Positions 28,997 through 37,118 of a stretch of DNA of 64,000 nucleotides are shown piece after piece. The DNA comes from Vibrio intestinalis. Its GTDB lineage: Bacteria > Pseudomonadota > Gammaproteobacteria > Enterobacterales > Vibrionaceae. The stretch lies in the NCBI RefSeq assembly GCF_025195085.2, contig NZ_JANAVY020000004.1, positions 62,001-126,000 on the forward strand, in the 5' to 3' direction. Made by a program: the position numbers and the translations under genes. Each line of letters starts with the position of its first letter. Position 1 is the first letter of the stretch. The notes below the pieces were generated by a model. The model was not told the origin of the DNA and did no database searches. It was given only the letters and a program-made list of their open reading frames with translations.

Positions 28997-31606
28997 CTAG
29001 TTCTTAACCGCACTCCAAGCTACACCAATTTGATAGAGGATCTGTGTCGCTGATGTTAACGTGCTCAATCCGTCTAAATAATCAGTATCTAGAGGAACAA
29101 TAATGGTATCGCCTGGCTCAAGAGGTTCGGACTGGCGACTAAACCAATACGAGGAGTTAGGTAACATAACTGAACCATCAGCGCGAATAACATAAACTCG
29201 ATCAGTATCAGCTTGCTTTTTAGTGCCGCCTGCTGCTGAAATGTAGTCTTCAATTGACATTGCAGGATTGTAAGTATGATTCGATGTCAACTGAACCTCT
29301 CCCATAACACTTACTACTGGCTGCTTAGCTGGAACATAAAGCTTATCCCCTCTCTCCAGCATTATGTCTGCAATTGGGTTTTGTTTGAGCGCCATTTGAA
29401 GATCAATAACTAAACGACCTACGGCCTCTGTATTTGCGAGCTCCTCTGCTATCGCTAATGCGTCTGTTGGGGTTGTTGTATAGGTCGCACTAGAGTTTTG
29501 GCGACGCAATGCCAAGTTACCAATCTCTTGTTTCAACTGAAGGTTGAGTAGTTTGAGGCGTTCCTGCTCTTGACGTTTTAGACTATCACGACTGAATATT
29601 GCCCCTTGAGGATAAGCGAACTTTGTTAAGCCCCCAGCGCGCTCAATCACATCAAATATCGTTTCGCCGCGTTGGAAAGTATAAGTACCTGGGAAAACGA
29701 CCTCGCCTTGAAGCTCAATGCTGTACTCTCTTTGCCAATTTGGTTGAGTCTTAATAATCACGTGGTCTTGAGCCAAGAGCGTCAATGACTGCGAACCATC
29801 TAAGACTTCTTGAGGTGAAAACTCTTTATGTTGTACTGAAAAGCTATCCGACGTTTTTTGTGAACGAGTTAGTTCTGCCGAATATAAGAACGCTTGTTCA
29901 GCAAACCCCCCAGCAGCTGCCACGATCTTCTCAAAGTCTGCATTTTCAGTCAGCGGATAAACACCCGGATATTTTACCGCACCTGATATTTCAATCACTT
30001 TTGCCAGTTCATCATGGGATGCCTGGGCTTTCAATCGCTCAATGATTGGCTTTAATAACGCTTCTCGACTCGATTGTTTTACATTATCAGCGACTGAGAA
30101 ATCATCTATCTTACCCAAGTTAAGTTCTTTCGAAAGCTCCTTCTCAACTAACGCCCCTGTATCTTGGTCCAGTACAGTCTTCTTACGCGCTTTGCCAACC
30201 TCGCTAGAACCAACATCATGCTGTTTGTCTACTCGATACCAATATTCAGTATCAATGCCACTATCAAAAACAAATAATTGGTCTTTGACTTGTAAAGCGA
30301 AATCTCTAGTCGAAGATTTATCCACAAGGATAGACTGCAGATCTAATTGATACACTGAGATGCGACGATTATCTCGATTTTCCCTAACTAAAAGTGCGTA
30401 GCTCAAATCAGCATTAGCAGCTAAATCACCTCTGGTCACTACATCTGAAACCTTTAGACCAGATTTAAATTGATAAGCACCCTGACGAACGAATGCGCCT
30501 CTTAGAGCTACTGCATTTGCTAGTTCCTGGCTAACGGCTGCAATAGATATTTCATCACCAGGTTTTACCCTAAAATCTTTACCTTTAGGCGACTGTAAAT
30601 TAAGCGTGACCTGCATCACTCCCTCTGCATTTGCTCGCTTTACACTTACTTTGCTTAAGTAGGCATTAGGTTTTGTGCCGCCAGAAATGTTCAACAGTTG
30701 CTGTAAAGAGGTGTTGCTTCGAACTTCATAAAAAGCAGGGCGAAGAACTTCACCTTCAACTTTAATCAACTCTTTTCTTGTAGGAACAAAAAGAGTATCG
30801 CCAGCCAAGACTCTAACATCATCAACAGAGTTTCCACGAACAATCAGGTCATAAGCATCAAACGTTTTAACAACCTTACCTTTTCGCTTTAACTGAATAG
30901 TTCGTAAACTACCTGTCTCTTTAACACCGCCTGACGCAATTAAAGCTTGAGATAACGTAGTTAATCCATTCAAGTTATATGTTCCAGGCTGAGACACTTC
31001 ACCAGCAACAAATACTTGAATGGTTCTCATCTCTCCCATCGAAACAATAGCTTCCATACCAATCGCTTTTTGCTGAACCATCTCAGCGACATATCGCTTT
31101 AGTTCACCGAGAGTAAGACCTGCTACATATTCCGGCCCGAATTGAGGAATATTAATTTTCCCTTCACGATCAATCGTGAGTCGGTGTTCAGAATTAGACT
31201 TACCTATCAGTTGAATTCTAATTTGGTCACCTGGGGCTAGTTGATAGTCAAGTGGGACAGGCAAGTTTTCAACGGGGGTATAATCTAATGGAGTCCCCGA
31301 AAAAACATCATAGCCAAACTTAATCAAATTTTGTGCCGATTTACTATCAACAACATTGACTGAATCGAGTCCTGCAGTCGCTCTAGTTGGTGCGGCTATT
31401 GATTGCTTGTCAACAGGATCTAAGCTACTTGCCGAGGACTCTAAGATAGATAAATCCACTCCCATTTGCTTAGCTAGCTGCTGTTGTTGATGTTTAGGCA
31501 ATGACTTAAACTGAGCCAGTTGCGCGGGCGTCGGTGTAGCAGAAAACGCTACACTACTAAACAGTAAAGAGAGCGTTAAAGAGAAGTAATGTTTTTTCAG
31601 CGTCAT
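28997..31606 (-). CDS. Large SLBB-repeat polysaccharide export protein (Wza/WbfF-like)
   Basis: An 869-residue periplasmic/outer-membrane exporter. After a signal peptide (LTLSLLFSSVAFSA) comes a Gln-rich helix, the poly-export domain (LAPGDQIRIQLIGKSNS), and at least four SLBB/beta-grasp repeats, each opened by a phrase like VAGEVSQPGTYNL, VEGEVLRPAFYEV, ISGAVKYPGVYPL or LQGEVVFPGTYTF. It ends in a long C-terminal helix. Unlike classical Wza there is no lipobox cysteine at the signal end. Similar long forms occur in Vibrio capsule/O-antigen loci (WbfF/OtnA-like). It presumably forms the outer-membrane passage for a polysaccharide. Confidence 0.85.
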   Translation of the reverse strand: MTLKKHYFSLTLSLLFSSVAFSATPTPAQLAQFKSLPKHQQQQLAKQMGVDLSILESSASSLDPVDKQSIAAPTRATAGLDSVNVVDSKSAQNLIKFGYDVFSGTPLDYTPVENLPVPLDYQLAPGDQIRIQLIGKSNSEHRLTIDREGKINIPQFGPEYVAGLTLGELKRYVAEMVQQKAIGMEAIVSMGEMRTIQVFVAGEVSQPGTYNLNGLTTLSQALIASGGVKETGSLRTIQLKRKGKVVKTFDAYDLIVRGNSVDDVRVLAGDTLFVPTRKELIKVEGEVLRPAFYEVRSNTSLQQLLNISGGTKPNAYLSKVSVKRANAEGVMQVTLNLQSPKGKDFRVKPGDEISIAAVSQELANAVALRGAFVRQGAYQFKSGLKVSDVVTRGDLAANADLSYALLVRENRDNRRISVYQLDLQSILVDKSSTRDFALQVKDQLFVFDSGIDTEYWYRVDKQHDVGSSEVGKARKKTVLDQDTGALVEKELSKELNLGKIDDFSVADNVKQSSREALLKPIIERLKAQASHDELAKVIEISGAVKYPGVYPLTENADFEKIVAAAGGFAEQAFLYSAELTRSQKTSDSFSVQHKEFSPQEVLDGSQSLTLLAQDHVIIKTQPNWQREYSIELQGEVVFPGTYTFQRGETIFDVIERAGGLTKFAYPQGAIFSRDSLKRQEQERLKLLNLQLKQEIGNLALRRQNSSATYTTTPTDALAIAEELANTEAVGRLVIDLQMALKQNPIADIMLERGDKLYVPAKQPVVSVMGEVQLTSNHTYNPAMSIEDYISAAGGTKKQADTDRVYVIRADGSVMLPNSSYWFSRQSEPLEPGDTIIVPLDTDYLDGLSTLTSATQILYQIGVAWSAVKN

Positions 31607-31642
31607 AATTTACACATGGTATAAGCCATTAAGGCTATTTAA

Positions 31643-32851
31643 TTAAAACCTAAACTCATACTTTGCCCAAAACAAAGTATCACTATTATCATTTGACTTC
31701 GAAATTATCTCGGTTTCAAGATGAAACAACCCTTCGATGGCTGGCAATGTATAGGCAACATTTACTTGTATTTCATCTTCATCCAACCAGTCTTCTGAGC
31801 GCACTGCTGCTATTTTTAATTTGTGATCATTAGGGAATTGAGCATACACACTTGCAGAGTAACCAGCTGAGTTTTCTTCGGAGTCACTTACTGTACTTGT
31901 ATGTTCTAGCACCAATCGAGCGGAATATCCTTCCCAACTGACATGACCAGTCCAACCGACTAAATAAGCTTCCTGGTGTAAATCATTTCCATTTGCCCAT
32001 TCAGCATAAATTGAATGATACGTTTCATTTAGAGTTGGTAAAGAAAGACGAGCATCAATAGTAAACTGGTCTTGATTGCTCTCATTACGATGTTGGCCTT
32101 CAAACCAGTAATGATAGCTAAGACCATACTCAAAGTTTGAAGTTAGCTTATTAGTAAATCGCGTCGAAGAACGGTAACCATAATCTCCGAGTTCTAACTT
32201 CGACGTTAAAAAAGTTAAATCCCAAACGCCAAACTGCTGACTCTCCCCTATCACACTGGCATTTATATCTAAATCTTGACCCTCGGTTTGTAAAACTAAA
32301 TTATGTTGCCAACCTTGCCCCCACCAACGAGGTAAATAACCGATATCGACTAACAACCGCCCCATATTTAGCGATAGGTAGCTATCACGCCAAGATAGTT
32401 CAGAGTTTTGGCCATCGTCAGAATAAACGGTATTCAAGCGAAAAGAGTAGCTATTATCCATATAAGCGTAACTTGCTTCTGCCCCCCACTTATCATTATC
32501 GACTTCGCCAAACCCAAGAGATGTTAAGGCTTCATTGCCTCCGTATACCGCAAAACGTCGAGAACCTCGGTTTAACTTTGAACTCTGTCTCATGTACTTC
32601 ACATAACTGGTTTCGGTAGATAAATTACCCGCAGTCAACTCCCCTAACAAAGACCAACGCAATGGGTACAGGCTCGTCGGCCCATCAATCACCGAAGCAT
32701 CAGATAAAGCCAATATACTCGAACGTAAGAAAGGGTCATTGGCCTCCACCCAAGGGCTAGCCTCACTATGCAATGGAGCAAAATATAATAGTGCCAAAGG
32801 GAGCATAAAAGCCTTGGTTCGAGAATAATTTTTAAGTCCCTCGACTAACAT
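31643..32851 (-). CDS. Capsule-assembly Wzi-family outer-membrane protein
   Basis: A 402-residue protein with an N-terminal signal peptide (MLPLALLYFAPLHSEASPW; start at 32851 or possibly ATG at 32806) and a beta-barrel pattern: many alternating aromatic strands and a C-terminal end in WAKYEFRF, an outer-membrane insertion signal with terminal Phe. The motif GYLPRWWGQGWQHNL is typical of Wzi-like proteins, which anchor or assemble surface polysaccharide. It heads the minus arm of the island, divergent from the YjbE-like gene. Confidence 0.82.
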   Translation of the reverse strand: MLVEGLKNYSRTKAFMLPLALLYFAPLHSEASPWVEANDPFLRSSILALSDASVIDGPTSLYPLRWSLLGELTAGNLSTETSYVKYMRQSSKLNRGSRRFAVYGGNEALTSLGFGEVDNDKWGAEASYAYMDNSYSFRLNTVYSDDGQNSELSWRDSYLSLNMGRLLVDIGYLPRWWGQGWQHNLVLQTEGQDLDINASVIGESQQFGVWDLTFLTSKLELGDYGYRSSTRFTNKLTSNFEYGLSYHYWFEGQHRNESNQDQFTIDARLSLPTLNETYHSIYAEWANGNDLHQEAYLVGWTGHVSWEGYSARLVLEHTSTVSDSEENSAGYSASVYAQFPNDHKLKIAAVRSEDWLDEDEIQVNVAYTLPAIEGLFHLETEIISKSNDNSDTLFWAKYEFRF

Positions 32852-33040
32852 CTATTTATCCAGATAAGATTGAGTCCGATTATCGTGCCATTATAAATAC
32901 CCCCCTAATATAAGCAATCTAACGCAACTAAAAAAATGATTTTTCTTTTACAGATGAGCAACTCTCAAATACAATCAGAAGTCGGGAAAACAATTCCCAA
33001 CATCGATGTGTATTATTGTAAATTTACAAGGAATATATAA
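32852..33040. promoter_or_regulatory. Divergent promoter region of the export island
   Basis: An A/T-rich 189-base gap from which both arms are read. I see no ops/JUMPStart element on either strand. An AAGGA before the YjbE-like ATG is a good ribosome binding site. Operators of capsule or exopolysaccharide regulators may lie here, but I recognise none. Confidence 0.5.
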
Positions 33041-33286
33041 ATGAAAAAAACAGCTTTGGCTCTAGCTCTAATGCTAGGCGCTACTCCTGCTGCTTTCGCT
33101 ACTGCTGAAGCAGGTGGTTCAACCGCTGCTTCTGGTGGTGCTGCTGGTGGCGCTGGCGCGGCTGGTGCAGCAGTAGGTACAACAACAGCAGTAGTTGCTG
33201 GCGTTGCAGCAGTAGCAGTAGTTGCAGTCGCAGTTGCTGATAATGATAGCAATGACGGTTCTGACGGTTCTGACGGCACCAACTAA
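33041..33286 (+). CDS. YjbE/GfcA-like small secreted Ala/Gly/Val-rich protein
   Basis: An 81-residue protein with a signal peptide (MKKTALALALMLGATPAAFA), then a low-complexity Gly/Ala stretch, a hydrophobic Val/Ala segment (VVAGVAAVAVVAVAVA), and an acidic Asp/Gly/Ser tail (NDSNDGSDGSDGTN). Size, composition and position before YjbF/G/H-like genes match YjbE or GfcA of E. coli, small proteins of unknown function in exopolysaccharide operons. An intrinsic terminator follows directly. Confidence 0.78.
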   Translation: MKKTALALALMLGATPAAFATAEAGGSTAASGGAAGGAGAAGAAVGTTTAVVAGVAAVAVVAVAVADNDSNDGSDGSDGTN

Positions 33287-33298
33287 GCTAGCAAAAAC

Positions 33299-33335
33299 AA
33301 AACACCCTTGAATATGAGTTTAAGGGTGTTTTTTC
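33299..33335 (+). terminator. Intrinsic terminator inside the yjb-like operon
   Basis: AACACCCTT/AAGGGTGTT stem with a 12-base loop and a T-run, ending about 20 bases before the YjbF-like start. It probably makes the small first gene much more abundant than the downstream genes. Confidence 0.85.
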
Positions 33336-33354
33336 TGTTCAAATGGAAAAGATA

Positions 33355-34014
33355 ATGAAGCACAGTACTAGCATCCTCTCCTTGTCCCTATTATTTATAA
33401 TATCTGGTTGTTCCCAAAAATCTTCAGACTCTTTTGCAACCGCATATGAAGCAGCGTTTGGGGGGAGTGATGTTGTTTTAGATAAAGAGACTTTAAGCCA
33501 GATTCCTTACGCCAGTAGCTACTTTAAGATAAATAATGGCCCTCAGGTGTTTATGGTCCTCGCATATGCAGAGATCAATCCCGATACGGGTAATACACAG
33601 CTAAAATGGATGTCTAGCGATAGTGCTATGATTGTTACCGAAAATGGCAGAGTAACAAAGACTCTCAACCTCCCAGAGTTTAATCTATCTGGCCTCTACA
33701 CCGACTTACTTAAGAATAGCTTCGTGAGTAATCCGGTGGCAGGTAAAGCCATTTATGATTGGCAACCGAATTACTCTTTTAATACTCACGCAAATATTAA
33801 CCTATCGTATTCTGGTGATGAGATTTTACAATCTACTTTGTGGTCAAAAACAACAAAAATATGGCAGGAATCCATTACTGATTCAAATAAAAATCGATAT
33901 CAAAATACTTACTGGGTTGATAATAGCGGAACTGTAGTAAAATCCCATCAATGGGCGATTCCAGGAAAGCTTTTCATCGAACAAGAAATCCTAAAAACCT
34001 ATTTAGCGAATTAA
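33355..34014 (+). CDS. YjbF/GfcB-family lipoprotein
   Basis: A 219-residue outer-membrane lipoprotein: signal MKHSTSILSLSLLFIISGC with lipobox ISGC, then a beta-rich domain with IPYASSYFKINNGPQVFMVL, the usual start of the YjbF fold. I chose ATG at 33355 with GGAAAAG upstream over an in-frame ATG at 33343. It belongs to the YjbEFGH/GfcABCD exopolysaccharide export set; the exact role of YjbF is unknown. A/T content is visibly higher than in the flanking core genes. Confidence 0.85.
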   Translation: MKHSTSILSLSLLFIISGCSQKSSDSFATAYEAAFGGSDVVLDKETLSQIPYASSYFKINNGPQVFMVLAYAEINPDTGNTQLKWMSSDSAMIVTENGRVTKTLNLPEFNLSGLYTDLLKNSFVSNPVAGKAIYDWQPNYSFNTHANINLSYSGDEILQSTLWSKTTKIWQESITDSNKNRYQNTYWVDNSGTVVKSHQWAIPGKLFIEQEILKTYLAN

Positions 34015-34024
34015 TAGGCTCATC

Positions 34025-34771
34025 ATGTTAAAAACAATTATTCTATCTGGTTCTCTGCTTTTTTTTAGTTCACTAAGTTTTGCTAATTCAATTTCTATAG
34101 AAATACACCCAAACACAAAAGTAATCTCATTTGATCACCCAATTAGACTTGAAACTGCCATTTCAGAATCTCTAGATGCAAAGCTTCCAGTATCACCGCA
34201 AAGCTATTCGATTGCTAATGCTTTATACAACAAAGACAAACAGTACCTAGCAGACAAAAAGCAAAGAGAAGTGATCAACGAGCTTAAGCTGCTTTATGCA
34301 ACATCACCCAAGCTTCGGATGAGTGCTGCCATTCTAATTGCACAAATTGAACGTTGGCAGGTCGGTTATCGAGAAACGGTAAACTTAGACTACGACGCAG
34401 TTAGAACCACCCCTGCTTTAAACCCAATGTTGACGGGCAACTACTTATTTAAATTTACCCCTCGCCCTAGCCATATACATATTGAAGGTTTAGTTTCTAA
34501 TCCTCACACAACGCTCGCAATACCAAACTACACTGTTTCAGACTATTTAGATGAGGCGGCTTTAACGCTATCGAGTGGAGAAAACAGCAATGCATGGGTC
34601 GTTTATCCTGACGGGAAGTTATCAAAAGTTGGTTTCGAATATTGGAATAACCAACATGCGCTTTTGCCTCCGGGCGCTTCAATATATATAGGCTTCGACT
34701 CACCAAGCGAAGAATTAGCGAAATTAGAACAAGATATACTTACGTTGATTGCTTGGAGAATAAGTAAATGA
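34025..34771 (+). CDS. YjbG/GfcC-family periplasmic capsule protein
   Basis: A 248-residue secreted protein with signal peptide (LSGSLLFFSSLSFA) and a GfcC-like fold. The C-terminal part (YTVSDYLDEAALTLSSGENSNAWVVYPDGKLSKV, core SDYLDEAAL) resembles the SLBB-like region of GfcC. It overlaps the YjbH-like gene by 4 bases (ATGA), so the two are translationally coupled. Confidence 0.82.
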   Translation: MLKTIILSGSLLFFSSLSFANSISIEIHPNTKVISFDHPIRLETAISESLDAKLPVSPQSYSIANALYNKDKQYLADKKQREVINELKLLYATSPKLRMSAAILIAQIERWQVGYRETVNLDYDAVRTTPALNPMLTGNYLFKFTPRPSHIHIEGLVSNPHTTLAIPNYTVSDYLDEAALTLSSGENSNAWVVYPDGKLSKVGFEYWNNQHALLPPGASIYIGFDSPSEELAKLEQDILTLIAWRISK

Positions 34772-36966
34772 TGTATAAAAAGTTTCTCAGCGGCCTCGCT
34801 ATCTTGCCGTTATCTACATCCGCGTTGGCACAAATGACATGGCAAGTATCACAAACGGATTTTGGCGGTACTGGTTTAATGCAAATGCCCAGTGGTCGAA
34901 TGGCGGAAGAAGGTGAATTTAATTTAGGTATCAACTATAACGAAGACTACTACCACTACTCCGCCTCGATACAATTGATGAGTTGGTTAGAGTCTACAAT
35001 TCGCTACACTCGAGTTCCCGACGTACTATACAATCAAAACGAAGCCTATAGTGGAGACACCATCTATACCGATAAAGGGATAGATTTAAAACTACGCTTA
35101 CTCAATGAAAGCTACTGGCTACCAGAAACATCCATTGGTGTTAGAGACATTGGTGGCACAGGCTTATTTGATGGTGAATTTATTGCCGCCACTAAACGTT
35201 TTGGCAACTTAGATCTTACTCTTGGCATCGGCTGGGGCTATTTAGGCCAACGAGGTAACATTACCAACCCATTCTGTAGCGCCAAAGATAGCTTCTGTGA
35301 CCGTAACGGTGGGCTCAAAGATACTGGCGGTAGTGTTGACTACGATAAATGGTTTAAAGGCCCAAGTGCAATTTTTGGTGGTATTGAGTACCAAACACCT
35401 TATGAACCATTACGAGTAAAAATTGAATATGATGGTAATGATTATTCAGAAGACTTTCCGCTAGGAACGCCTGGCAATACCATGCCACAACATACACCTT
35501 GGAACTTTGGTCTCAACTATCGCATCAATGATTGGGGCGATGCTAAAGTTAGCTACCAACGTGGTGATACTCTAACGCTCGGCTTTAACTTCTACACAAA
35601 TTTCAATCAACTGAAGGCTGTTTGGCGCGACGATGCCAAACCGAAACTGCTTACCAAACAAGAAAAAAAGGATGCTGAAAACAACTGGCAGAACGTGATG
35701 AATGAACTTGCTAATAATGCAGGTTATAAACAAGCTGAAATCAGTGTAGATGAAGACACATTAATTGTTAAAGCCACCCAAACGAAGTATCGAGACCGCG
35801 ACGAAGCCTTAGAGCGAGCAGCAACGATTTTGGCTAATAACACTAGCTCTAATATCAAACATTTCTCTATCATCGAGCAACAAGATGGAGTAGAGCTAAC
35901 TCAGACTGATATCGCTAAATCTGTATATATCTCCTCAGCAACCTACATGTCGATTGATGGTAATATCAACGATGCGTTTAGCGAAACTAAACCTGCGGGA
36001 ACGACTGATGGCAGCATTTTGGCAAATAACAAAGAGAAGCTCACATACGGCTTATCACCAACACTAAAGCAGTCTCTTGGTGGCCCAGAGTCGTTCTACT
36101 TGTTTAACTTTGGCATCAATGCAGCGTCTGAGTACAAATTGACTGACAACATTGAGCTAAGTGGCTCTATCTACTTCAACCTATTCGACAACTACGATAA
36201 ATACAACTACGTAGAGAATTCTCCACATATTAGAAATTACTCTACACCTAGAGTAAGAACGATGTTCCGTGCTTATGTGCATGATAACCCAATCAGACTA
36301 AACAACTTGCAATTAACGTGGTTTGAACAGCCAAGTACAAACATTTTCACTCAAGTTTATGGCGGCTATTTAGAAACCATGTTTGCTGGTGTGGGTACGG
36401 AGATCCTTTATCGACAGAACAACACTAACTGGGCAGTCGGTTTAGATATGAATCTCATCAGCCAGCGCGATCCCGACTCGTGGTTTGGAGTCTATGAGGA
36501 TGATTACTTCTTCTATGATGAAGCTGCATGTAATAGCCAAGTTCCAAGCTGCCAAGCGTATGTTTTAAGTAAAGGCACCACAGGCCATGTCACCGGTTAC
36601 TACATGCCTGAATGGAGCCTACTACAAGACACCTTGTTTAAGGTGAGCTTTGGCCAGTTCCTTGGTGGTGATGTGGGTACGCGAGTCGACTTTTCCAAAC
36701 AATTTAAGTCAGGAGTAACAGTTGGTGCTTATGCCACATTTACTGATCTAACTGCAGAGGAATATGGTGAAGGTAGCTACAACAAGGGGTTCTATGTATC
36801 AATCCCATTTGACGTAATGACTATTAAACCAAGCACGTCACGAGCAAACTTAGCATGGCAACCTATCACCCGTGATGGTGGACAAATGCTAAGTAAGAAA
36901 CATCAATTATTTAATAAAACTGACGCTCGCTCACCTTGGTACCAAAGACCTAGTTCAGTAGAGTAA
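34768..36966 (+). CDS. YjbH/GfcD-family outer-membrane beta-barrel protein
   Basis: A 732-residue protein with a signal peptide (MMYKKFLSGLAILPLSTSALA) and the opening GGTGLMQMPSGRMAEEGEF, a hallmark of YjbH. It is predicted to be a large outer-membrane barrel with a soluble domain in the middle (about residues 290-400). YjbH-like proteins were proposed to help secrete exopolysaccharide in partnership with YjbF and YjbG. A clear terminator follows, although a lipoprotein gene lies beyond on the same strand. Confidence 0.87.
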   Translation: MMYKKFLSGLAILPLSTSALAQMTWQVSQTDFGGTGLMQMPSGRMAEEGEFNLGINYNEDYYHYSASIQLMSWLESTIRYTRVPDVLYNQNEAYSGDTIYTDKGIDLKLRLLNESYWLPETSIGVRDIGGTGLFDGEFIAATKRFGNLDLTLGIGWGYLGQRGNITNPFCSAKDSFCDRNGGLKDTGGSVDYDKWFKGPSAIFGGIEYQTPYEPLRVKIEYDGNDYSEDFPLGTPGNTMPQHTPWNFGLNYRINDWGDAKVSYQRGDTLTLGFNFYTNFNQLKAVWRDDAKPKLLTKQEKKDAENNWQNVMNELANNAGYKQAEISVDEDTLIVKATQTKYRDRDEALERAATILANNTSSNIKHFSIIEQQDGVELTQTDIAKSVYISSATYMSIDGNINDAFSETKPAGTTDGSILANNKEKLTYGLSPTLKQSLGGPESFYLFNFGINAASEYKLTDNIELSGSIYFNLFDNYDKYNYVENSPHIRNYSTPRVRTMFRAYVHDNPIRLNNLQLTWFEQPSTNIFTQVYGGYLETMFAGVGTEILYRQNNTNWAVGLDMNLISQRDPDSWFGVYEDDYFFYDEAACNSQVPSCQAYVLSKGTTGHVTGYYMPEWSLLQDTLFKVSFGQFLGGDVGTRVDFSKQFKSGVTVGAYATFTDLTAEEYGEGSYNKGFYVSIPFDVMTIKPSTSRANLAWQPITRDGGQMLSKKHQLFNKTDARSPWYQRPSSVE

Positions 36967-36994
36967 CAAGAAAACGACTTAAAAAGTTAACCAT

Positions 36995-37024
36995 AAACGT
37001 CACCAACTTAGGTGACGTTTTTTA
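36995..37024 (+). terminator. Terminator of the YjbH-like gene
   Basis: Stem AAACGTCACC/GGTGACGTTT with a six-base loop, then TTTT. It lies 29 bases after the stop and separates the yjb-like operon from the downstream lipoprotein gene. Confidence 0.9.
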
Positions 37025-37118
37025 TTGCTTTTACCCACCTGTCAAAAAACAATTAAGTTAATAGGTATAATTTTTGCTTATCGATACAGCATATTCATTT
37101 ACAAAGAGTCCAACCACC

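Noticed and set aside
32852..33040. ops/JUMPStart element expected near capsule operons
   Set aside because: GGCGGTAG was looked for on both strands in the divergent gap and not found.
33013..33282. Open frame of 89 codons opposite the YjbE-like gene
   Set aside because: It is a mirror of the Gly/Ala-rich coding sequence (GC-rich repeats keep the other strand open) with a composition of Ala/Pro/Val runs and no start signal.
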